Assembly (NCBI RefSeq): GCF_947500985.1 | Contig: NZ_CANMTX010000003.1 | Span: forward strand, 124,001-188,000 | From: an uncultured Maribacter sp. | GTDB taxonomy: Bacteria; Bacteroidota; Bacteroidia; Flavobacteriales; Flavobacteriaceae | Direction: 5' to 3' | Length of the DNA: 64,000 nt | Shown: in pieces, positions 1-9,038 of the stretch | How positions within the stretch are numbered: the first letter of the stretch is position 1 | How the letters are laid out: every line of letters starts with the position of its first letter | Notes under the pieces: model-generated | Told to the model about the DNA's origin: nothing | The model's database searches: none | What the model saw: only the letters and a program-made list of their open reading frames with translations | Translations under genes and position numbers: made by a program

Positions 1-876
1 ACCAAGACCCATACCGAACATAAAGGTCATACTACTCAAGTTAAGCGCTATCTGGTTGGCTGCTTGGGCATTTTTACCAAGAACACCACTTAACCAAACT
101 GCCGATGTAAAAATACCAACCTCAAAAAACATCTGTAAAGAAGAAGGAAAACCTAATTCTATAATCTTTTTCATCACCGTTTTTTCAACTTTTGCAAAAT
201 TGAACCCGGTTACGTAATACTTGAATTTTTCTTTTGTTTTTAAAATAAACCAAAGATAAAGTACCATGAAAACTCTAGAAATCAAAGTACCAATAGCAGC
301 ACCAACTATACCCATTTCTGGAAATCCAAAATTACCAAAAATCAACAGGTAGTTTAAAACAATATTAATAACGTTAGCAACGATAGTTGCATACATTGGG
401 TATTTGGTCTGAGACAAGCCTTCGGAAAACTGTTTGAAAGCTTGAAAAATTATTAGAGGTACTAATGAGAAAGCTACCAAATCTAAATATGGCAATGCTA
501 AGTCAACTACCTCAATAGGTTGCTTCATTGCATACATGATAGGTTTCGCCAATAAAATAAGTCCAAATAATGTCAACCCTAAAACGGTACATAGTAATAA
601 CCCGTGTTTTAAAGCACTTTTAGCATTCTCTTTGAGTCCCGCCCCATCAGCCTCGGCAACTAAAGGTGTAATTGCAGTAGAAAAACCAATACCTAAAGAC
701 ATGGCAATAAAAACAAAACTGTTACCTAGCGATACAGCAGCCAATTCTGCAGTACCTAATTGCCCCACCATAATATTATCTGCCAATTGCACAAAGGTGT
801 GGCCCAACATTCCTAAAATAACAGGAACTGAAAGCTTAATATTATAACGAAATTCTTTGGTGTAATTCTGTAGCAA
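1..876 (-). CDS. MATE family multidrug/cation antiporter (partial, C-terminus outside window)
   Basis: The minus-strand frame stays open from 876 to the left edge and gives 292 residues of an integral membrane protein. It begins LQNYTKEFRYNIKLSVPVI, followed by LGMLGHTFVQLADNIMVGQ, the usual first helix of MATE exporters, and then about seven hydrophobic helices. MATE proteins export drugs or metabolites using a Na+ or H+ gradient across the inner membrane. About 150 residues should lie beyond the window. An in-frame TAG at 880-882 leaves a TTG at 876 as the only sensible start, because the first in-frame ATG lies inside helix 1. The family call is solid; the substrate cannot be told. Confidence 0.85.
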   Translation of the reverse strand, partial: MLQNYTKEFRYNIKLSVPVILGMLGHTFVQLADNIMVGQLGTAELAAVSLGNSFVFIAMSLGIGFSTAITPLVAEADGAGLKENAKSALKHGLLLCTVLGLTLFGLILLAKPIMYAMKQPIEVVDLALPYLDLVAFSLVPLIIFQAFKQFSEGLSQTKYPMYATIVANVINIVLNYLLIFGNFGFPEMGIVGAAIGTLISRVFMVLYLWFILKTKEKFKYYVTGFNFAKVEKTVMKKIIELGFPSSLQMFFEVGIFTSAVWLSGVLGKNAQAANQIALNLSSMTFMFGMGLG

Positions 877-1234
877 AACCTAAACTAAAATTTTTGGCAA
901 AGGTACCGTTAATTGAACAATTAACATTCGCTAAACTAAGGTTATATAATCAGTAATATGATGTAACATATATAAACTTAACTAAAGTAATTTGAGCAAA
1001 GTTTAGCGATAAAACAAAAGCTTTTATAAAAAAATATTGATTAAAAAATAAGCGAAATAGCAACATTAGAATACTACAAATCAATACTATAACAAACAAA
1101 TTAGAACAATAACACACATATATTAAACCTATTTACACTTGTAAATTGTTCATCGAAACATTTTACGGATACTATTTTACTAAAACCGGCCGTTATTAAT
1201 ACAAACACACCAAGTACCATTAATTACAAGTATT
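877..1234. other. Intergenic region, divergent promoters expected
   Basis: This very A+T-rich gap of 358 bases lies between the divergent MATE and response-regulator genes. It should carry both promoters. I see no clean TAnnTTTG box, no convincing hairpin and no small reading frame with a plausible leader. Confidence 0.4.
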
Positions 1235-1639
1235 ATGAACCAAAAACCGTTGGTTTGGATTATCGACGATGACGATATATCCAAATATGTAATGAAACGA
1301 TATCTTAATCAATTGTCAATTACCAAAATTATAGATTTTCCAGATTCAGTGCAACCATTAAAGCTGATTCAGGATACGTATAATTCTTTAGACGAATTAC
1401 CAGATATAATTTTCCTCGATTTACATATGCCGATTTTAAACGGTTTTGATTTTGTTAAGGATTTTCAAACGGTAGCTACTAAAATTGATAAGGAAATAAA
1501 AATTATTATATTAACGTCTTCAATAAATGGCGAAGATGTGGATCAAGCCAAAACCTATCCAGAAATAACAGACTATTTTATAAAACCAATTAAACATAGA
1601 GATTTGGCAAGAATTATGAACATTGAACTAAAGAAATAA
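1235..1639 (+). CDS. Single-domain response regulator
   Basis: This 134-residue protein consists only of a CheY-like receiver domain. The acidic pocket is DDDD at residues 11-14, the phospho-acceptor is Asp62 in FLDLHMP, the switch residues are Thr94/Ser95 in ILTSS, and Lys117 in IKPIK closes the site. There is no output domain, so it probably works by protein contact or phosphotransfer. No kinase lies next to it; the nearest pair is at 9.0-10.6 kb, and its regulator is a distinct protein. It ends 2 bases before the convergent mazG stop, with no hairpin visible between them. The partner is unknown. Confidence 0.85.
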   Translation: MNQKPLVWIIDDDDISKYVMKRYLNQLSITKIIDFPDSVQPLKLIQDTYNSLDELPDIIFLDLHMPILNGFDFVKDFQTVATKIDKEIKIIILTSSINGEDVDQAKTYPEITDYFIKPIKHRDLARIMNIELKK

Positions 1640-1641
1640 AA

Positions 1642-2418
1642 TTACTCTTTAGTTTTTGCTTCATTCCAATACACATCCATTTCTTCTAAAGACATATCAT
1701 TAATTGACTTACCGATTTCTTTTGCTTTGATTTCAAGGTATTGAAAACGTTTTATAAATTTTTTATTGGTTCGCTCCAGCGCGTTTTCGGGGTTGACACC
1801 TAGAAATCTAGCATAATTAATCATAGAAAAAAGTACGTCGCCGAATTCCGCCACAATTTTTTCGATATCACCGGCCTCTACTTCTACTTGAAGTTCACCA
1901 AGCTCTTCTTGCACTTTATCAAAAACCTGTTGTGGTTCTTCCCAATCAAAACCAACACCAGAAACTTTATCTTGAATTCGATTAGCTTTCACCAATGCAG
2001 GTAAACTTTTTGGCACTCCCTCGAGAACACTTTTCTTACCTTCTTTTAACTTGATCTGTTCCCAATTTCTTTTTACATCTTCTGCATCAATAACTTTTAC
2101 ATCACCATAAATGTGCGGATGCCTATTCACTAACTTGTCACAAATAGCATTTGCCACATCAGCAATATCAAAATCATTGGTTTCTGATCCTATTTTTGAA
2201 TAGAAAATAATATGAAGAAGCACATCACCCAATTCCATCTTAACCTCATTAAGGTCATTATCTAAAATTGCATCGCCTAATTCGTACGTTTCTTCAATGG
2301 TAAGGTGCCTTAACGATTGCATCGTCTGCTTTTTATCCCAAGGGCATTGCTCTCGCAACTCATCCATAATGGTCAATAGCCTATCTAACGCCTCCAATTG
2401 TTCTTTCCTACTATTCAT
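1642..2418 (-). CDS. mazG: Nucleoside triphosphate pyrophosphohydrolase MazG
   Basis: This is a 258-residue all-alpha NTP pyrophosphohydrolase with two tandem MazG domains. It cleaves (d)NTPs to NMP and pyrophosphate in the cytoplasm and is thought to clean the nucleotide pool. The N-terminal domain has CPWDKKQTMQSLRHLTIEE (about residues 25-43), with metal-binding Glu42, Glu43 and Glu46, then Glu62/Asp65 in MELGDVLLH. The second domain repeats the pattern as VQEELGELQVEVE and VAEFGDVLFS. I chose the ATG at 2418, which gives MNSRKEQLEALDRLL, the usual family start; an upstream TTG would add nine unrelated residues. A TATTTTTG box at 2433-2440 on the minus strand is a weak promoter candidate. 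Confidence 0.93.
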   Translation of the reverse strand: MNSRKEQLEALDRLLTIMDELREQCPWDKKQTMQSLRHLTIEETYELGDAILDNDLNEVKMELGDVLLHIIFYSKIGSETNDFDIADVANAICDKLVNRHPHIYGDVKVIDAEDVKRNWEQIKLKEGKKSVLEGVPKSLPALVKANRIQDKVSGVGFDWEEPQQVFDKVQEELGELQVEVEAGDIEKIVAEFGDVLFSMINYARFLGVNPENALERTNKKFIKRFQYLEIKAKEIGKSINDMSLEEMDVYWNEAKTKE

Positions 2419-2581
2419 GCCTAATATTTTTACAAAAATACACAACCACTAATTGCCTCACTAAAAATGCTGTTTAGTTTTCGTACATTTAAAATCACAA
2501 TCTTATTTAAGACTATCGGCATTACTCAAGCTAATTTTAGGTAGCTTAAAAAATCAAACCACAACATTATACATCATACCA

Positions 2582-3415
2582 ATGAATGCAAGACGAAAAT
2601 TCATAAAAAATGCCGGTCTATTAAGTGCTTCCACAGTTTTACTACCACAATTAACTATGGCAACTACTAGAAATTCAAGCTATGGCGTTCAGTTATATAC
2701 CTTTAGAGACGACATGCTTGCCGACCCTATGAAAACGTTAGAGAAAATTGCTAGTCTAGGAATTAAAGAAATCGAAAGTGCCGCATCATCTAAAGGGTAT
2801 TATTACGGATTAACGCCTGCTCAAATGGGTGAAACTTGTAAAGCATTAGGTATGTCTCTCACCAGTGGTCATGTACATTTAGATGATAAATTTGAGCAAA
2901 CCATGTCAGATGCCGTTGCTTCTGGTCAAGAATATTTAATATGCTCATCAATGCCATCTGACGGGCAAACGACAGATAATTACAAAAAAGTAGCGGAGCA
3001 ATTTAATATGGCTGGCGAAGCTTGTAGAAAACAAGGTTTAAAATTTGGATATCACAACCACGAGTACGAATTTGAGTCTGAAAACGGAGAAGTACTTTAT
3101 GATGTACTTATGGATCATACCCAAAAAGAATTAGTGCATATGGAACTAGATTTAGGCTGGGTAGTAGTTGCTGGAAAAGACCCTTTACATTACTTCAAGA
3201 AATACCCAGGCAGATTTCCGCTTTGGCATTTAAAAGATATGAATATGCATGAAAAAATAAGTACAGAATTTGGAAAAGGTATTCTTGATATTCCGTTAAT
3301 GCTCGAAATGAAACAACTCTCAGGGGCTCAAGATATTTATATAGAACAAGAAGAATATGCAAGTACACCTTTTGATAGCATGATGCATAATATGAACTAC
3401 TTAAAGAACTTATAA
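2582..3415 (+). CDS. Secreted sugar phosphate isomerase/epimerase-like TIM barrel protein
   Basis: This 277-residue protein of the xylose-isomerase-like TIM barrel (AP endonuclease 2) superfamily begins with a twin-arginine-type leader (MNARRKFIKNAGLLSASTVL), so it is probably exported folded to the periplasm. Likely metal ligands are in HNHE (158-161), MELDLGW (Glu188, Asp190), WHLKD (His216) and IEQEE (255-258). Related proteins act on keto- or anhydro-sugars, but the substrate here is not determined. The next gene begins 8 bases after the stop, suggesting co-transcription with the lactonase-like lipoprotein. A joint role in modifying a sugar is inference. The start ATG is followed directly by the RR motif. 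Confidence 0.82.
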   Translation: MNARRKFIKNAGLLSASTVLLPQLTMATTRNSSYGVQLYTFRDDMLADPMKTLEKIASLGIKEIESAASSKGYYYGLTPAQMGETCKALGMSLTSGHVHLDDKFEQTMSDAVASGQEYLICSSMPSDGQTTDNYKKVAEQFNMAGEACRKQGLKFGYHNHEYEFESENGEVLYDVLMDHTQKELVHMELDLGWVVVAGKDPLHYFKKYPGRFPLWHLKDMNMHEKISTEFGKGILDIPLMLEMKQLSGAQDIYIEQEEYASTPFDSMMHNMNYLKNL

Positions 3416-3423
3416 CCGCATAT

Positions 3424-4326
3424 ATGAAATTTTATAACCGATTAATATTCACTTCTCTACTTTTGACAGTAATAGTTTCTTGCAAATCTCAGCAGAAGGC
3501 ACTGGTAACCGATGGGGCTAAACTTTTACAGGTTGCTAATAATTTCAGCTTCACAGAAGGTCCGGCTTCAGATAAAAATGGTAATGTATATTTTACCGAT
3601 CAGCCGAATAATAAGATACTAAAATGGAACCAAGCCAACAATTCTATAAGTACTTTTATGGAATCATCAGGTAGGGCGAATGGATTGTATTTTGACAATA
3701 ATGAAAATTTATTGGCCGCTGCCGACGATAAAAATGAATTATGGCGAATTCGTAAAACAGGTGAAATTGACACCCTAATTACCGATTTTGAAGGTAAAAA
3801 ACTTAATGGTCCTAATGATATTTGGGTTGATACAAAAGGTGGAATATATTTTACAGACCCCTATTACCAAAGAGAATACTGGACAAAAACCGAAGCTGAT
3901 ATTAAAGAAAAAAATGTCTACTATATTTCACCAGATTTAAAAAGCATTTCAATAGTAGCAAAAGGGCTAGCACAACCTAATGGAATAATTGGCACTCCAG
4001 ATGGCAAAACACTTTATGTTGCAGATATAGGTAACAAAAAAACTTACTCCTACTCCATTCAAGAAGATGCTACTTTAAATAACCGCAAACTTTTTACAGA
4101 TATGGGTTCAGATGGTATGACGATTGACAACCTAGGTAATATCTATTTAACAGGTGAAGGTGTTACCATTTTCAATTCAAAAGGTGAACAGTTAAAGAAT
4201 ATACCAATCAATGAAAACTGGACAGCCAATGTTACCTTTGGTGGTGAAAATCAAGATGTTTTATTTATAACTGCAATGGGGTCAGTCTACACTTTACAAA
4301 TGAATGTACATGGTGTTAGATATTAG
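3424..4326 (+). CDS. SMP-30/gluconolactonase-like lipoprotein
   Basis: This 300-residue six-bladed beta-propeller of the SMP-30/gluconolaconase/LRE family has a lipobox, LTVIVSC, with Cys20 as lipidation site, so it is membrane-anchored outside the cytoplasm. Family metal-site positions are visible: Glu45 in FTEGPA, Asn129/Asp132 in LNGPND, Asn186 in QPNG and Asp230 in GSDGM. Blades repeat as G-N-V/I-Y-F-T-D (NGNVYFTDQ, GGIYFTDPY). The family hydrolyses sugar lactones. The 8-base gap to the TIM-barrel gene upstream suggests that the two act in one pathway. The substrate is unknown. The stop lies 1 base from the convergent lipoprotein gene. Confidence 0.86.
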   Translation: MKFYNRLIFTSLLLTVIVSCKSQQKALVTDGAKLLQVANNFSFTEGPASDKNGNVYFTDQPNNKILKWNQANNSISTFMESSGRANGLYFDNNENLLAAADDKNELWRIRKTGEIDTLITDFEGKKLNGPNDIWVDTKGGIYFTDPYYQREYWTKTEADIKEKNVYYISPDLKSISIVAKGLAQPNGIIGTPDGKTLYVADIGNKKTYSYSIQEDATLNNRKLFTDMGSDGMTIDNLGNIYLTGEGVTIFNSKGEQLKNIPINENWTANVTFGGENQDVLFITAMGSVYTLQMNVHGVRY

Positions 4327-4327
4327 C

Positions 4328-4792
4328 TTATTGCTTTATAAATTTTCTATTTAACACACCCGGTAAATCTTCATTTATACCTTCAGTTAAAACAGATGAT
4401 TTAAAAACCATGGTATTGAAATTAGTTGTATTCAAATCAAGAACACTACTTTGAAAAGTCCATTTACCGGTGAAGTTATTTGTTCTACCACAACGAATAG
4501 CATAAAAATCGCCGGTTACACTGGTAACATCTAGCGCTACTAATTCAAGATCCCAAGTACCGTCAACATTAACTTCTAACGTGCCGTCTAAGCAGTCGAG
4601 CTCATCAAACATATTATTCGAAGCAGTACCATCTTCATCAACATCTTGGGCGACACTCACATTTATTTCGGTCAATCTATACGTACCTATAACCAAGGTA
4701 CTATCGTCACTTGCAGTAGCATCATCATTAGGTGAGCAACTAACAAAAAGTAGCACTAAACAAATTAAAAGAAAATAGATATATTTTTTCAT
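4328..4792 (-). CDS. Hypothetical lipoprotein, possibly lipocalin-like
   Basis: This 154-residue protein has a clear lipoprotein leader: a lysine-rich start, a hydrophobic core and LLFVSC with Cys19. An acidic, serine-rich linker follows. The mature part (TYRLTEINVSV, TLEVNVDGTWDLELV, FTGKWTFQSSVLDL) looks like short antiparallel strands, as in small lipocalin-like lipoproteins of Flavobacteriia. Two cysteines at DELDCLDG and AIRCG could form a disulphide. It lies on the strand opposite its neighbours and is transcribed alone. I do not recognise a specific family, and the lipocalin comparison is only by pattern. Confidence 0.7.
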   Translation of the reverse strand: MKKYIYFLLICLVLLFVSCSPNDDATASDDSTLVIGTYRLTEINVSVAQDVDEDGTASNNMFDELDCLDGTLEVNVDGTWDLELVALDVTSVTGDFYAIRCGRTNNFTGKWTFQSSVLDLNTTNFNTMVFKSSVLTEGINEDLPGVLNRKFIKQ

Positions 4793-5054
4793 GAGAATAT
4801 TAAAAATGGTTAATCCTTCATTGAAGGTAGGTAAAACAATTTATAACATGTCGTTAGCATTACGCATCCGATTATCAAAAAATATTGAAAATATAGATTT
4901 TTTCTTGAAAATTTTTGAATATAAATTCTTTAGGCATTTCATTAGAATATACACAATTATATAGTTAAAATTATCAAATACTCAACAAAGGGTTTTAATT
5001 CTTAAAAATTCCTTGATTTTATTTATCTTAAACCACTTAAAATCCAACCAAACT

Positions 5055-5786
5055 ATGATTACGTATATTTTTGAATTTATTGGCACTGCAATGTTAATTC
5101 TTATAGGAAATGGAATTGTTGCTAACCTTGTATTAAAAGGGACGAAAGGAGCAGATGCCGGTTGGACGGGAATTTCTCTTGCATGGGGAATTGCAGTATT
5201 TATTGGAGTATTTATTTCTGCCGATGCTAGTGGCGCCCACCTTAACCCTGCCGTAACCATTGGACTTGCAGTAGCAGGAAAATTTTCATGGGCATTGGCA
5301 CCTGGTTATATTGTAGCCCAAATTTTAGGCGCTATGATGGGTAACCTTTTAGTATGGCTTACTTATAAAAAACAATACGAAGCAACCGAAGATACCGATG
5401 CAATTTTAGCCACCTTCTCCACTTCACCAGCTATTAAGAGTCCGTTTTGGAATTTGATAACCGAAATTATTGGAGCCTTCGTCCTTGTATTCAGTGTATT
5501 TTATATTGCCGGTGGCACTATGGGTGACAGTGCAATTTCACTAGGATCATTAGACGCCTTACCAGTTGCACTATTGGTAATGGGTATTGGTTTTGGCTTA
5601 GGTGGGCCAACGGGTTACGCCATTAACCCTGCACGTGATTTCGGTCCGCGTTTACTACATTCTATTCTTCCTATAAAAAATAAAGGAAATAGTAATTGGG
5701 GTTACGCATGGGTACCAATTGTAGGACCAATAATTGGCGGAGTTTTAGCTGCCTTAGTATTTATGCTCATTAAAACCATTCAATAA
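5055..5786 (+). CDS. glpF: MIP channel, glycerol facilitator type
   Basis: This 243-residue major intrinsic protein has six membrane helices and two half-helix NPA motifs: HLNPAVT (Asn64-Ala66) and INPARDFGPR (Asn191-Ala193, Arg194). The Asp195 after the second NPA-Arg is the classic mark of the glycerol-conducting subgroup; water-selective AqpZ has a serine there. It should passively conduct glycerol and small polyols across the inner membrane. The ATG at 5055 gives MITYIFEFIGTAML, a normal MIP start; the frame upstream is charged and unlike the family. No glycerol kinase is nearby. The next gene starts 11 bases downstream, so they are probably co-transcribed. Confidence 0.88.
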   Translation: MITYIFEFIGTAMLILIGNGIVANLVLKGTKGADAGWTGISLAWGIAVFIGVFISADASGAHLNPAVTIGLAVAGKFSWALAPGYIVAQILGAMMGNLLVWLTYKKQYEATEDTDAILATFSTSPAIKSPFWNLITEIIGAFVLVFSVFYIAGGTMGDSAISLGSLDALPVALLVMGIGFGLGGPTGYAINPARDFGPRLLHSILPIKNKGNSNWGYAWVPIVGPIIGGVLAALVFMLIKTIQ

Positions 5787-5797
5787 AATTCACAACT

Positions 5798-6673
5798 ATG
5801 AAGCGTCTTATACTACTTACCTGTATTTTTACATCTATGAATATAATTGCCCAAAAAATGGTAGAATTACCGTTTGAATCTGATCCAAATGTAAATTGGT
5901 CAACAGCCGAAAAAGAATATTACTCAGATATTTGGGAAACAAAAGTAGTAACCAACGTAGCTATACCTAGGTTAGAAGTTTTTGAAGCAGACCAGCCAAA
6001 TGGCACGAGTGTTATTGTTGCCCCTGGCGGTGGACTTTACGGTTTAAGCATAGAAAGTGAAGGTCGAGATGTTGCAAAATGGTTGAATAAAAAAGGAATT
6101 ACCGTTTTCGTTTTAAAATATAGATTGGTGCCTACTGGCGTTGACGGTATACAAGAAATATCTGATGAAAGCGTGAATAACCCCGTAAAGATTGGAGAAA
6201 GGGTTACTCCTGTTTTACCATTGTCTATTGCGGATGGTCTTGCAGCTATAACCTATGTAAGAACCAATGCAGCTGATATGAACCTAAATCCAAACAAAAT
6301 TGGATTTATGGGCTTTTCTGCAGGTGGCGCAGTAACCATGGGCGTTACGTTTAACTATACAGCAGCAAATAAACCTAATTTCATAGTACCTGTTTACCCT
6401 TGGATGACCGTTATGGGGGAATATACCGTACCAAAAGATGCACCACCAATGTTAGTTATATGTGCTTCAGATGACCCATTAGGATTAGCAAAACCTAGTG
6501 CCGATTTATATTTAGCATGGCTAACAAACGGAAAGAGTACCGCAATGCATATGTACTCTAAAGGTGGACACGGTTTTGGCATGAAAACTCAAAATCTAGC
6601 ATCAGATGATTGGATTTCACAGTTCTACCAATGGGCATTAACCGAAGGTTTTACTATAGTAGCGAATAAATAA
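5798..6673 (+). CDS. Secreted alpha/beta hydrolase (esterase, acetyl-xylan esterase-like)
   Basis: This 291-residue exported alpha/beta hydrolase has a signal peptide that probably ends after IIAQ (residue 19). The oxyanion strand is VIVAPGGG (73-79), the nucleophile elbow GFSAGG with Ser174, the acid Asp225 or Asp226 in CASDDP, and the catalytic His258 in GGHGFG. Similar proteins in Bacteroidota deacetylate xylan or other polysaccharides; the actual substrate is unknown. It lies in a same-strand run of envelope hydrolases (5.0-9.0 kb), 11 bases after the glycerol facilitator and 20 before the SGNH hydrolase, so one transcript is likely. Confidence 0.86.
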   Translation: MKRLILLTCIFTSMNIIAQKMVELPFESDPNVNWSTAEKEYYSDIWETKVVTNVAIPRLEVFEADQPNGTSVIVAPGGGLYGLSIESEGRDVAKWLNKKGITVFVLKYRLVPTGVDGIQEISDESVNNPVKIGERVTPVLPLSIADGLAAITYVRTNAADMNLNPNKIGFMGFSAGGAVTMGVTFNYTAANKPNFIVPVYPWMTVMGEYTVPKDAPPMLVICASDDPLGLAKPSADLYLAWLTNGKSTAMHMYSKGGHGFGMKTQNLASDDWISQFYQWALTEGFTIVANK

Positions 6674-6693
6674 TACATCTTTAAACACCTGAT

Positions 6694-7362
6694 ATGAAAA
6701 ACTTAAACATAACCGCAATTATCACATTTTGTTCCTTTTTACTATCAATTATAAGTTTCGCACAAGAAGAGAATGTATTTACAAATGAAGTAAAAGACAT
6801 TACTATTAAATACGATAGCATTTGGGATTCAAGCAAAGAGACAATTGTCTTTACTGGTAGTTCTAGTGTGCGTTTATGGCGAAAATTGGAAAAAGAGTTT
6901 CCAGACCATCAAATTATAAATAGTGGTTTTGGTGGTTCACAATCATCAGATTTGTTGTTATTTATGGATGAGTTAATCTTATCTTATAATCCCAAAAAAG
7001 TATTCATTTACGAAGGTGATAATGACTTATGGGCAGATAAAAGTCCTACCGATGTTCTTGATACGACTGCAGAGATCATCCGTCGAATAAAATCTAAAAA
7101 TCCTGCAACTGAGGTTATATTAATAGCGGCAAAACCAAGTATCAGCAGGTGGAAGATTCGAGGAAAGTATAAGCGGTTAAACAGAAAAATGGAACGTTTT
7201 ACTAAAAACGACCCACAATTGTATTACGTAGATGTTTGGAAACCTATGCTGAACAAGCGAAAGTTAAAAACTGATATTTTTATTGAAGACGGCCTTCATA
7301 TGAACCAAAAAGGTTACGATATTTGGTATGAAGCCATGAAAGATTTAGTAAACCAACCTTAA
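6694..7362 (+). CDS. SGNH/GDSL-family esterase
   Basis: This 222-residue exported hydrolase has a signal peptide ending near SFAQ (24). The SGNH blocks are in order: FTGSSS with nucleophile Ser56 (or 57), the glycine of GFGGS (78-82), the Asn of GDND (Asn110), and DGLH with Asp199 and His202. The family cleaves acetyl or other ester groups, often on glycans. It lies between another esterase and a GH20 hexosaminidase, 12 bases before the latter, which fits removal of side groups before glycan cleavage (inference). All catalytic residues are present. Confidence 0.87.
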   Translation: MKNLNITAIITFCSFLLSIISFAQEENVFTNEVKDITIKYDSIWDSSKETIVFTGSSSVRLWRKLEKEFPDHQIINSGFGGSQSSDLLLFMDELILSYNPKKVFIYEGDNDLWADKSPTDVLDTTAEIIRRIKSKNPATEVILIAAKPSISRWKIRGKYKRLNRKMERFTKNDPQLYYVDVWKPMLNKRKLKTDIFIEDGLHMNQKGYDIWYEAMKDLVNQP

Positions 7363-7374
7363 TTACACTACACA

Positions 7375-8985
7375 ATGAAGACCTTTTGTATTCGAAGTCT
7401 ATTTTTTGCAAGCTTAACACTCTTATTAATTGCTTGTAGCGAAGAGAAGAAAGAGCGCATTACAATGCCAAAGACAGATTTATCCAAAGCTAGCTTAATA
7501 CCTAAGCCTTTAAAGACCATACCAACAAACTCCGCTTTTGCCTTAGACCAATTTACAGCAATTTATACTTCTAAAAACGCCACTGGTTTTGAAGAAGTAG
7601 GTACTTTTTTAGCAGATAGACTAAAAGATAAAATTAACCTGACCATACCAGTAAATACTGAAGGTGCGAATACTATAGAACGAGTTATTTACATTAACCA
7701 AAGCGATAGCACAGATCTGGCAGAGCCAGAGGCATACCAATTATATATTAATCAAGATTCTATCATCATAAATGCCAACACAGCAGAGGGTGCTTTTAGA
7801 GGTATACAAACCTTAAGACAATTAGTCCCATTAGAAAGTAACGATACTTTAGCATTGCAGAAGATATGGCCTGTACCATCAGGTAAGATTACTGACAACC
7901 CTAATTTTGCATATAGAGGTTCTATGTTAGATGTTGCACGACACTTTTTTAGTGTTGACGATGTTAAAAAATACATTGATCTGCTATCATACTATAAAAT
8001 AAATATGCTGCATTTACACTTAAGTGATGATCAAGGCTGGCGAATTGAAATAAAATCTTGGCCTAAACTTACAGAAGTTGGCGGTAGTACAGAAGTTGGT
8101 GGTGAATCTGGCGGATTCTATACACAAGAAGACTATAAAGAAATTGTGCGTTACGCAGCAGAAAGATACATGACTATTATCCCAGAAATTGATATGCCCG
8201 GTCATACCAATGCAGCATCAGTTTCTTACCCTTTCTTGAATGGTAACGGTAAAACGCCTAAACTATACGAAGGTATGCGTGTAGGTTTTAGCACCTTTGA
8301 TACTCATAAGGATACTGTTTATTCTTTTATAGACGATGTGGTTAGAGAGATTTCTGCTATAACGCCTGGACCTTATTTTCATGTTGGCGGAGATGAAAGT
8401 CATGTGACTAAAAAGAAAGACTACATCTATTTCATTAATAAGGTTGAAAAAATAGTACAGAAGCATGGTAAGAGAATGATTGGTTGGGACGAAGTTGCTA
8501 TTGCCGATGTCGACTCAACTTCTATTTCGCAATGGTGGGCAAGTGAAGAAAATGCTAAAAAAGCAGTTGATAAGGGAATGCAAATTATCGTCTCTCCAGC
8601 TAAGAAGGCATATTTAGATATGGAATATGACACCCTATCTAAATTCGGACTCCACTGGGCAGCTTACATACCTGTAGATACCGCATACATTTGGACACCT
8701 GAAGAATACGGGATTCCTATGGAAAACATCTTAGGCGTAGAAGCACCACTTTGGTCAGAAACCATAAGTAATATAGATGAGCTTGAATACTTAGCTTTTC
8801 CAAGAATTATCGGTTATTCTGAATTAAGCTGGAGTATTAAAGAAAATAGAGATTGGGAAAACTACAAAGTACGATTAGCAGACCAAGCACCATTTCTTGA
8901 CAGAATGGATGTGAAGTACTACCCTTCTAAATTAATAGATTGGAAGAAGAGCGACTACACTTACGAGACCATAAAAAAAGACTAA
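7375..8985 (+). CDS. GH20 beta-N-acetylhexosaminidase, lipoprotein
   Basis: This 536-residue glycoside hydrolase family 20 enzyme is anchored by a lipobox (LLLIAC, Cys21). A GH20b-type N-terminal domain (about 40-165) precedes the catalytic barrel that opens with YRGSMLDVARHF (Arg181 is the expected sugar-binding arginine). The substrate-assisted catalytic pair is Asp340-Glu341 in HVGGDESH. Other family marks are LHLSDDQGWRIEI (213-225) and IIPEIDMPGH (268-277). It releases terminal beta-linked GlcNAc or GalNAc from chitin oligomers, glycans or muropeptides. It is the last gene of the run that began with the glycerol facilitator, and a strong hairpin terminator follows at 9004-9036. Confidence 0.93.
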   Translation: MKTFCIRSLFFASLTLLLIACSEEKKERITMPKTDLSKASLIPKPLKTIPTNSAFALDQFTAIYTSKNATGFEEVGTFLADRLKDKINLTIPVNTEGANTIERVIYINQSDSTDLAEPEAYQLYINQDSIIINANTAEGAFRGIQTLRQLVPLESNDTLALQKIWPVPSGKITDNPNFAYRGSMLDVARHFFSVDDVKKYIDLLSYYKINMLHLHLSDDQGWRIEIKSWPKLTEVGGSTEVGGESGGFYTQEDYKEIVRYAAERYMTIIPEIDMPGHTNAASVSYPFLNGNGKTPKLYEGMRVGFSTFDTHKDTVYSFIDDVVREISAITPGPYFHVGGDESHVTKKKDYIYFINKVEKIVQKHGKRMIGWDEVAIADVDSTSISQWWASEENAKKAVDKGMQIIVSPAKKAYLDMEYDTLSKFGLHWAAYIPVDTAYIWTPEEYGIPMENILGVEAPLWSETISNIDELEYLAFPRIIGYSELSWSIKENRDWENYKVRLADQAPFLDRMDVKYYPSKLIDWKKSDYTYETIKKD

Positions 8986-9003
8986 CAACATACTCTGGAT
9001 AAT

Positions 9004-9036
9004 AAAAAGCCTTGATTTAAAAAATCAAGGCTTTTT
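9004..9036. terminator. Bidirectional intrinsic terminator
   Basis: A perfect 15-bp stem (9004-9018 with 9022-9036) closes a 3-base loop. It has A residues on one side and T residues on the other, so it can end transcripts from the GH20 gene (plus) and the response regulator (minus). Confidence 0.9.
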
Positions 9037-9038
9037 AA

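Noticed and set aside
536-847. Open plus-strand frame of 103 codons opposite the MATE gene
   Set aside because: It is antisense to a well-conserved membrane protein, has no recognisable domain and no leader; it follows from codon use on the other strand.
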